From the NCBI RefSeq assembly GCF_003751265.1, contig NZ_RJKN01000002.1, positions 1 through 64,000 of the forward strand: a DNA stretch of 64,000 bases, read 5' to 3'. The notes below the pieces were generated by a model. That model was not told the DNA's origin. It did not search any database and saw only the letters and a list, made by a program, of their open reading frames with translations. The first letter of the stretch is position 1; every line of letters begins with the position of its first letter. The stretch comes from Pseudokineococcus lusitanus. Its GTDB lineage: Bacteria > Actinomycetota > Actinomycetes > Actinomycetales > Quadrisphaeraceae. The position numbers and the translations under genes were made by a program. Of this stretch, positions 58,679 through 64,000 are shown piece by piece.

Positions 58679-59430
58679 GCCGTCACCTGCGGGACGGCGG
58701 CCGGCGGCAGCGGCGCGGGGACCGTGCGGGCGCCGTCCCACGGCCGGGCGAGGCCGCCGGCCTCGAGCAGCGCGTCGAGCACGGCGGCGGTGAAGCCCCA
58801 CACCAGCAGGCCGCCCACCTCGAAGCCCGGGCCCCGCCCGTGCTCGCGGCGGGACGTCGTGGGGCCGCCCGGCTCCGCGGGGTCTCGGGGGACGACGACG
58901 CGACGCTCCCAGGCGACGTGGACGCGGCGGGCCGGGTCCACGAGCTGCGCGACGGGCAGCCGGACCGCGCGGACGACCTCGGCCGGGTCGCCGGGCGCCA
59001 CCGGCGAGGGCACCGGCTCCCACGCGAGGACCGGGGTGACGGCGTAGCCCTCCGGCGGGACCCGCAGCGGGCTCATCGTCCCCAGCACCTGCACCCCCTC
59101 CGTCGCCAGCCCCGTCTCCTCGCGCGCCTCGCGGAGCGCGGCCGCCACCGGGCCGTCGTCGCCGGGGTCCACGGCCCCGCCCGGCAGCGCCGGCTGCCCG
59201 GCGTGGGCGCGGGTGCTCGCGGCGCGCTCGACGACGAGGACGTCGCCGGTGCTTCCGGGGTCGGTCCCGTCCCCGGGCGACAGGCAGACGAGCACCGCCG
59301 CCGCCCGCCCCTCGCGGCGTCCCGCCCCGCGCCCGGAGGCCCCCCGGATCGCGAGGAGCGCCCGCGAGGCCGCGGGCGCGCCGTCGACGACCGCCGCCAC
59401 CCAGGCCGGCACGCCGGCCGCGCCGCTCAC
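58675..59430 (-). CDS. NUDIX hydrolase, CoA pyrophosphatase (NudL) type
   Basis: 251 aa. [13 protein letters not shown] and [12 protein letters not shown] form the Nudix box in the NudL variant, with Asp in place of the first Glu. [16 protein letters not shown] and [20 protein letters not shown] are typical of CoA/acyl-CoA pyrophosphatases. Coupled by GTGA both to nth upstream and marP downstream; the same order occurs in mycobacteria, except that the thioredoxin-like gene found there is missing here. Confidence 0.92.
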   Translation of the reverse strand: MSGAAGVPAWVAAVVDGAPAASRALLAIRGASGRGAGRREGRAAAVLVCLSPGDGTDPGSTGDVLVVERAASTRAHAGQPALPGGAVDPGDDGPVAAALREAREETGLATEGVQVLGTMSPLRVPPEGYAVTPVLAWEPVPSPVAPGDPAEVVRAVRLPVAQLVDPARRVHVAWERRVVVPRDPAEPGGPTTSRREHGRGPGFEVGGLLVWGFTAAVLDALLEAGGLARPWDGARTVPAPLPPAAVPQVTA

Positions 59431-60149
59431 CGGCGCCCGCTCTCGCGCACGAGGGCCGCGGCCAGGACGGGGTCGCTCTCGCCGACGCCCGCGGAGGGGC
59501 AGTCGCGCACCACGGGGCAGGCTCCGCACGCCGGCCGCCGGGCGTGGCAGGTGCGGCGCCCGTGGAAGATGAGGCGGTGCGAGAGCACCGTGCGGTCGCG
59601 GCGCTCGAAGAGGGCGTCCAGCTCGGCCTCGACCGCCACCGGGTCGGTCTGCTCGGTCCACCCGAGGCGGCGCGCGAGCCGGCCCACGTGCGTGTCCACC
59701 GTGATGCCGGGGACGCCGAAGGCGTCGCCGAGGACGACGTTCGCCGTCTTGCGCCCCACCCCCGGCAGCAGCACGAGGTCGGCCATCCGCGGCGGCACCT
59801 GGCCCCCGTGCTCGGCGACGAGCCGGGCCGACAGCCGCTGCACGGACTCGGCCTTGGCGCGGAAGAACCCCGTGGGGCGCAGGACCTCCTCCAGCTCGGC
59901 CCGGTCCGCCCCGGCGAGCGCGACGGCGTCGGGCCAGCGCGCGAAGAGCGCCGGCGTCACGCCGTTGACGCGCTGGTCGGTGGTCTGGGCGGAGAGCACC
60001 GTGGCGACGAGGAGCTCGAACGGCGTCGTGAAGTCGAGCTCGCACCGGGCGTCGGGGTAGCGCGCGGCCAGCGCCCGGTGGACGCGACGGGCCCGGCGCA
60101 CGAGCTGCAGCCGTGACGTCGGCACGGTCGCGGGCGCGGGGCTGGGCAC
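59427..60149 (-). CDS. nth: endonuclease III
   Basis: 240 aa base-excision repair glycosylase/AP lyase for oxidised pyrimidines. The helix-hairpin-helix [13 protein letters not shown] carries the catalytic Lys, [12 protein letters not shown] the catalytic Asp, and [17 protein letters not shown] the [4Fe-4S] cluster (C-x6-C-x2-C-x5-C). The GTG has no ribosome site; TACATT lies 7 nt upstream. First gene of the nth-nudix-marP operon. Confidence 0.97.
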   Translation of the reverse strand: MPSPAPATVPTSRLQLVRRARRVHRALAARYPDARCELDFTTPFELLVATVLSAQTTDQRVNGVTPALFARWPDAVALAGADRAELEEVLRPTGFFRAKAESVQRLSARLVAEHGGQVPPRMADLVLLPGVGRKTANVVLGDAFGVPGITVDTHVGRLARRLGWTEQTDPVAVEAELDALFERRDRTVLSHRLIFHGRRTCHARRPACGACPVVRDCPSAGVGESDPVLAAALVRESGRR

Positions 60150-60156
60150 CTACGTG

Positions 60157-60162
60157 AATGTA
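60157..60162 (-). promoter_or_regulatory. leaderless -10 element (TACATT) of nth
   Basis: TACATT on the minus strand is followed by CACGTAG and the GTG at 60149. Spacing is 7 nt, one more than at the other leaderless starts. The rest of the divergent gap to 60365 shows no other clear signal. Confidence 0.55.
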
Positions 60163-60365
60163 CGGGCGCCCCCCGACGGCCTGCCGCACGAGGAGCGACG
60201 CCGACCTCCCCGGGTCCCCCCGTCGGCGGTCACCACGCCGTCCGGGTGAGGCGTCGAGGCCGACCCGTGACCGTCCGGTCCGCCGTCCGGGGCATGCGCC
60301 GGGCGCGCGGGTGAGGCGCCTGCGCACCGTCTCAAGCGGCTCCGGGCGCCCGACGACGGAGGGGC

Positions 60366-60821
60366 ATGGACACGACCGGAAGCCGCCTGGGCGGCAGCGA
60401 CGACCTGGTGCGGCGACGCGCCGACCTCGTGGCGCGCGCGGAGCGGCTGCGGCTGTGGTCGCGCCTCGCGCGGGCCCGGATGGACCTCCTCGTGGCGCAG
60501 GTGTGCCCGCCCGACGAGGACGGCCTCGGCGGGCTCGCCTCCCTCGTGCTCGACGACGACCGCCCCGCCGCGGACCCCGTCGAGCAGCTCCTCGCCCTCC
60601 GCGAGGCGCGGCGCGAGCTGGCGCGCCGGCGCGAGGCGCTCGACGACGACGTGTGCTGGTCGACGGCCGTCCTCGTCCTCGACGGCCCGCCGGAGCCCAC
60701 CTCGCCCTCGGCCCGGCCGGGGGCGCTCGAGCGGACGGGCGTCACCCCCGGCGCGGGCCTCGTGCCGCGGCCGCGCCGCGAGGCGCTGACCCTCGTGACC
60801 GGCGCGGCGCCGCGGGCCTGA
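60366..60821 (+). CDS. small helical protein of unknown function
   Basis: 151 aa, charged, no signal or membrane helix. The first 100 residues are likely helical (DDLVRRRADLVARAERLRLWSRLARARMDLL and ALREARRELARRREALDDDV) and could pair as a coiled coil; a Pro/Gly-rich end follows. ATG 60366 has GGAGG close upstream, and third positions are G/C rich. It lies between nth and crp, the place of Rv3675 in M. tuberculosis, but is not a membrane protein. No family recognised. Confidence 0.65.
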   Translation: MDTTGSRLGGSDDLVRRRADLVARAERLRLWSRLARARMDLLVAQVCPPDEDGLGGLASLVLDDDRPAADPVEQLLALREARRELARRREALDDDVCWSTAVLVLDGPPEPTSPSARPGALERTGVTPGAGLVPRPRREALTLVTGAAPRA

Positions 60822-60898
60822 GCCGCGCCGTCGGGCCCGGCTGGCAGACTCCGGTGCGACGCCGAGCCGACCGGGCGCGGCCGGACGGCAGGAGCCGC

Positions 60899-61576
60899 GT
60901 GGACGACGTCGTGCGCCGGGCACCCCTCTTCGCCGCCGTGGGCGACGACGCGGGCCAGGCCCTGCTCGCCTCCATGGTGCGCGTGGAGCTCTCCCGCGGG
61001 CAGGTGCTCTTCGGCGAGGGGGACGCGGGCGACCGGCTCTACGTCATCGTCGAGGGCACCGTGAAGCTCGGCCGCCGGGCCCCCGACGGCCGCGAGAACC
61101 TCCTCGCCGTCCTCGGTCCCGCGGAGATGCTCGGCGAGCTGTCCGTCTTCGACCCGGGCCCTCGCACGGCCACGGCCACGGCCGTGTCGCCCGTCGTCCT
61201 CGCCGGCCTCGGCCCGGACGACCTCGACCGCTGGCTCGAGGGCCGCCCCGAGGTGGCCCGCCAGCTCATGCGGGCCCTCGCCCAGCGGCTGCGCCGCACC
61301 AACGACTCCGTGGCGGACCTCGTCTTCACCGACGTCCCCGGCCGCGTGGCCAAGGCCCTGCTCGACCTGGCGGACCGCTTCGGCACCGCGGGGGCCGACG
61401 GCGAGGTCCGCGTCGCGCACGGCCTCACCCAGGAGGAGATCGCCCAGCTCGTGGGCGCCTCGCGCGAGACCGTCAACAAGGCCCTGGCCGACTTCGCCGC
61501 CCGCGGCTGGATCCGGCTCGAGGGACGCGCCGTCGTGCTGCTCGACGCCGACCGCCTCACCCGCCGGGCGCGCTGA
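60899..61576 (+). CDS. crp: CRP/FNR-family transcriptional regulator
   Basis: 225 aa, global cAMP-responsive regulator type. The cyclic-nucleotide pocket is kept: GELSVFDPGPRTATATA has the Glu that binds ribose and Arg-Thr that bind phosphate. The C-terminal helix-turn-helix is LTQEEIAQLVGASRETVNKALADF, close to mycobacterial and streptomycete Crp. GTG 60899 follows AGGAG. Its last 20 bases overlap the 3' end of the convergent MBL gene. Confidence 0.95.
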   Translation: MDDVVRRAPLFAAVGDDAGQALLASMVRVELSRGQVLFGEGDAGDRLYVIVEGTVKLGRRAPDGRENLLAVLGPAEMLGELSVFDPGPRTATATAVSPVVLAGLGPDDLDRWLEGRPEVARQLMRALAQRLRRTNDSVADLVFTDVPGRVAKALLDLADRFGTAGADGEVRVAHGLTQEEIAQLVGASRETVNKALADFAARGWIRLEGRAVVLLDADRLTRRAR

Positions 61577-62438
61577 CCCCTCCGCTCCCGGGCGGCCCCT
61601 CCGCCGCCACGACCGCGAGCGCCGCCGCGGTCGACCGGACCGCCGGCGCCACGAGGTCGTCCGCCAGGCCCGGGTAGACCGCCGCGACGACCTCCTCGGG
61701 CGTCCGCGCCCCCGCGGCGACGGCGGCCCGCACCTGCTCCAGCCGCTCCCGCCGGTGGGCGAGGTAACCGCGCAGGACGCCGAGGGCGTCGTCGCGCACG
61801 GGCCCGTGCCCGGGCAGCAGACGCTGGACCTGCGCCTCGCCGACCTCCTCGGCGAGGCGTCCGAGCGACGCCAGGTAGGCGGCCAGGTCGCCGTCGGGGT
61901 GCGCGACGACGCTCGTCCCGCGGCCGAGCACCGTGTCGCCGGTGAGCAGGAGCGGCGCGCCCCCGGCGTCGGCCTCCAGCAGGAGGCAGACCGAGTCGCG
62001 CGTGTGCCCGGGCGTGCCGAGCACGTGCAGCCGACCGCCGGGGACCGCCACGACCTCCCCGTCGACGAGCGGGGCCGGCGTCGCGCCGTCGGGCGACCAG
62101 CAGAGCGCGGGGTCGGCCGCCCGGACGACGACGCGGACCTCCTCCCCCGACGCGGCGACGGCCAGGTCGCGGGCGCCCGCGCTGTGGTCGAGGTGGTGGT
62201 GGGTGAGCAGCACGAGCGCCACGCCGCCGTGCTCGGCCGCGGCCTCGAGCACCGCGGCCCGGTGGACGGCGTCGTCCGGCCCGGGGTCGACGACGACGCA
62301 GGCCCCCGCGCCCGGGGCGCCCAGCAGCCACGTGTTCGTGCCGTCGAGCGTCATCGGCCCCGGGTTCGGCGCGAGGACGCAGCGCGCGAGCGGCGCGACG
62401 CGGCCCCCGGCCCAGGGGCCCGCCGCGCCGTCGCTCAC
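61557..62438 (-). CDS. metallo-beta-lactamase-fold hydrolase (LACTB2/Rv3677c-like)
   Basis: 293 aa. The metal motif is LLTHHHLDHSAGARDL (HxHxDH), with later ligands in GTPGHTRDS, LLTGDTVLG and LLPGHGPV. NPGPMTLDGTNTWLLG opens the fold. A winged-helix-like end of about 65 residues (HRRERLEQV...EEVVAAVYPGL) matches LACTB2-type endoribonucleases. It is coupled by GTGA to the NUDIX gene upstream and ends 20 bp inside crp. Confidence 0.93.
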   Translation of the reverse strand: MSDGAAGPWAGGRVAPLARCVLAPNPGPMTLDGTNTWLLGAPGAGACVVVDPGPDDAVHRAAVLEAAAEHGGVALVLLTHHHLDHSAGARDLAVAASGEEVRVVVRAADPALCWSPDGATPAPLVDGEVVAVPGGRLHVLGTPGHTRDSVCLLLEADAGGAPLLLTGDTVLGRGTSVVAHPDGDLAAYLASLGRLAEEVGEAQVQRLLPGHGPVRDDALGVLRGYLAHRRERLEQVRAAVAAGARTPEEVVAAVYPGLADDLVAPAVRSTAAALAVVAAEGPPGSGGVSAPGG

Positions 62439-63313
62439 GGGTGCCCCGGCTGCTCGGGCAGGTCGACGAGCAGGTGGAGGTCGTCGGGGCCGCCCGCGAC
62501 CCGCGGGGTGACGGCGTCGAGCGAGCGACGGCTCGCGAGGAGCTCCTCGAGGTCCTCGGCCGCGGCGAGCTCCTCGAGCGCCACCCGGGTGGGGGCGAGC
62601 AGGCGCAGGAGCCCGGCCGCCTCGGCGTCGAGGGCGTCGGCGGGCCGCCACCAGGCGCCCTCGTCGGCCTCCCCGGCGTGGCCGGGGGCGCCGTCGTGCC
62701 GCGCCCGCGCGCCCTGCGGAGCGACGGCGAGGAAGAACCACGTGTCGTGCCGCCGCGGGGCCACCTCGGGCGTCACCCAGCGCGCCCACGGCCGGAGCAG
62801 GTCGCTGCGCAGGGCCAGGCCGCGGCGCACGAGCAGCTCCGACAGCGACACCTCGCGGCGGGCCAGCGCCGCACGCTCGGCGTCCTCCTCGGCCGGCGGC
62901 AGCCCGACGCCGCCCGGCGTCGCGGCGTCCGGCCGGTGCCGGTCGACCTCCGCGAGCAGGACGCCGCACTCCTCGTACGTCTCGCGCACCGCGGCGCAGA
63001 GCAGAGCGGCGGCGTCCGCGTCGGGCAGGCCGAGGCGGCGGCCCCAGCCGTCGACGGGCGCACCGCGCCACGGGACCTCGGGGTCGGCGTCGCGCTCGTC
63101 GAGCCCGCCGCCGGGGAAGGCGGTGGCCCCCGGCGCGACCGCCATCGCGTCGGACCGCCGCAGCAGCCACACCTCGACCCCGGTGCCGCGCAGCGCGGGC
63201 TCGCGGACGAGCATCACCGTCGCCGCGGTGACGGCCGGGACGGGCCGCCGCCGGGACGGTCCGTCCGCGAGGACCGCCCTCAGGTCGGGCGGCAGGGGCA
63301 GACGACGCGGCAC
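62435..63313 (-). CDS. NUDIX hydrolase with split Nudix box (NUDT19-like)
   Basis: 292 aa. The box is interrupted: FPGGGLDERDAD and CAAVRETYEECGVLL are separated by an insert of about 25 residues with PWRGAPVDGWGRRLGL, as in peroxisomal NUDT19/RP2 CoA diphosphatases. RHDTWFFLA follows downstream. GTG 63313 lies 4 nt behind the RidA stop. Substrate unknown; acyl-CoA is the family precedent. Confidence 0.88.
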   Translation of the reverse strand: MPRRLPLPPDLRAVLADGPSRRRPVPAVTAATVMLVREPALRGTGVEVWLLRRSDAMAVAPGATAFPGGGLDERDADPEVPWRGAPVDGWGRRLGLPDADAAALLCAAVRETYEECGVLLAEVDRHRPDAATPGGVGLPPAEEDAERAALARREVSLSELLVRRGLALRSDLLRPWARWVTPEVAPRRHDTWFFLAVAPQGARARHDGAPGHAGEADEGAWWRPADALDAEAAGLLRLLAPTRVALEELAAAEDLEELLASRRSLDAVTPRVAGGPDDLHLLVDLPEQPGHP

Positions 63314-63317
63314 GCCG

Positions 63318-63818
63318 TCAGGAGGCGGGCGCGGCCGCGCGGGGGACGACCAGCGCCTGCAGCTCGACCTCGACGGGCGCCCCCAGCGGCAGCACCGCCA
63401 CGCCGACGGCGCTCCGCGCGTGCCGGCCCGCGTCGCCGAGCACCTCGCCGAGGAGCTCGCTGGCGCCGTTGACGACGCCCGGCTGGCCGGTGAAGGCGGG
63501 GTCGCTCGCCACGAAGCCGACGACCTTGACGACGCGGACGTCGTCGAGCGTCTCGCCCTCGCGCAGCTGGGACGCGACGGCGGCGAGCGCGTTGAGGGCG
63601 CACGTGCGGGCGAGACCGACCGCGTCCTCGGGGCTCACGTGCCCCTCGCCGGTGCCGACCGTACCGGCGGCGACGAGCGAGCCGCCGCTCATCGGCAGCT
63701 GGCCGGACGTCCACACGACGTCCCCGGCCCGCACGGCCGGCTGGTACGACGCCAGCGGCGGGACGACGTCGGGCAGCGCGAGGCCGAGCGCCTCGAGCCG
63801 GTCGAGGGCGGCGACCAC
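63318..63818 (-). CDS. RidA/YjgF-family protein
   Basis: 166 aa, in the YjgF-like subgroup found beside crp in actinobacteria (Rv3678c position). YQPAVRAGDVVWTSGQLPMSGG is the opening of the fold, TCALNALAAVASQLR the main helix, and RHARSAVGVAVLPLGAPVEVELQALV the end. The usual Arg that binds the imino-acid carboxylate is not obvious; RSAVGV takes the place of RxxxxV. GTG 63818 lies 5 nt behind the DUF4177 stop. Confidence 0.9.
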   Translation of the reverse strand: MVAALDRLEALGLALPDVVPPLASYQPAVRAGDVVWTSGQLPMSGGSLVAAGTVGTGEGHVSPEDAVGLARTCALNALAAVASQLREGETLDDVRVVKVVGFVASDPAFTGQPGVVNGASELLGEVLGDAGRHARSAVGVAVLPLGAPVEVELQALVVPRAAAPAS

Positions 63819-63823
63819 GCCGG

Positions 63824-63979
63824 TCAGCCCTTCGGGCGCTTGAGGTAGGCGACGAGCCCGTTGCCGTCGGGCCCCGGGACGACCTGCACGAGCTCCCAGC
63901 CGTCCTCGCCGAAGTTGTCGAGGATCTGCTTCGTCGCGTGGATGATGAGCGGCGCCGTCATGTACTCCCACTGCTGCAT
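63824..63979 (-). CDS. DUF4177 small protein
   Basis: 51 aa, MQQWEYMTAPLI to AYLKRPKG. The WEY opening, the middle NFGEDGWELVQVVPG and the end YLKRP are the DUF4177 pattern. It leads the operon DUF4177-ridA-nudix-MBL, with gaps of 5, 4 and -4 nt. The ATG has no ribosome site but TAGGGT 6 nt upstream. The same small gene precedes RidA in mycobacteria. Confidence 0.92.
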   Translation of the reverse strand: MQQWEYMTAPLIIHATKQILDNFGEDGWELVQVVPGPDGNGLVAYLKRPKG

Positions 63980-63985
63980 GGCCCG

Positions 63986-63991
63986 ACCCTA
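63986..63991 (-). promoter_or_regulatory. leaderless -10 element (TAGGGT) of the DUF4177-ridA-nudix-MBL operon
   Basis: TAGGGT on the minus strand is followed by CGGGCC and the ATG at 63979. The -35 region lies beyond the window. Confidence 0.65.
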
Positions 63992-64000
63992 GAGGCCGGG

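Noticed and set aside
60332-61420. Minus-strand frame opposite the small helical protein and crp
   Set aside because: It lies antisense to Crp, which has complete cAMP-pocket and helix-turn-helix motifs; no motif or start signal supports it.

Overview
The window is very high-GC DNA with a strong G/C third-position bias, many GTG starts and 4-nt GTGA stop/start overlaps. Its gene families are actinobacterial: an actinobacterial-type fused Tmk, a MarP-like protease, an Ssd/Tad locus, DUF4244 and an ActP/DUF485 pair. I read it as chromosomal DNA of an actinomycete. The genus cannot be fixed from the sequence; Micrococcales or Kineosporiales relatives would fit.

Left part (1-19.8 kb). A truncated reading frame and a repeat-rich gap come first, then dacB (penicillin-binding protein 4 type) and ppa, divergent. 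Next are a MarR regulator coupled to a reductase/HAD fusion, a DJ-1/PfpI protein, an MFS exporter, a MacAB-like ABC export operon, SRAP/YedK, a PilZ protein, tRNA-Thr(CGT), an MHS-family transporter and a membrane GGDEF-EAL protein. Then comes an unusual secreted protein of 253 aa built almost wholly from 20 tandem copies of an AHRWD-containing 10/11-residue unit (18923-19684).

Middle (19.8-41 kb). An alpha/beta-hydrolase lipoprotein, holB and a giant membrane-Tmk-coiled-coil fusion form a coupled operon. They are followed by a Ski2-like helicase coupled to a GAF-GGDEF-GAF-EAL protein, a Gfo/Idh/MocA oxidoreductase, topA, a class I methyltransferase coupled to a PAP2 phosphatase, a STAS antagonist and a DUF1998 helicase. 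A 558-bp gap after this helicase carries nine copies of a 41-bp tandem repeat.

Right part (41-64 kb). A fully coupled Tad/Flp-like secretion locus (ssd-tadA-tadB-tadC, DUF4244, tadE, tadE-like) is followed by a HAD-IB phosphatase operon, a two-gene WXG100-like pair and acetate uptake and activation (DUF485-actP, acs). After these come a holin-like membrane protein with an EphE-like hydrolase, marP-nudix-nth, crp, and an operon DUF4177-ridA-nudix-MBL. From memory, the order holB, topA, helicase, tad locus, HAD, acs, holin-like, ephE-like, marP, nudix, nth, crp, MBL, RidA matches the Mycobacterium tuberculosis Rv3644c-Rv3678c neighbourhood. The backbone is therefore conserved, and the AHRWD array, the 41-bp array and the WXG-like pair stand out as accessory.

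Expression signals. Several genes lack a Shine-Dalgarno sequence and instead have TANNNT exactly 6 (once 7) nt before the start codon, which indicates leaderless transcripts. Operon ends and convergent gene pairs carry long perfect GC-rich hairpins (9-20 bp stems) without U-tracts.
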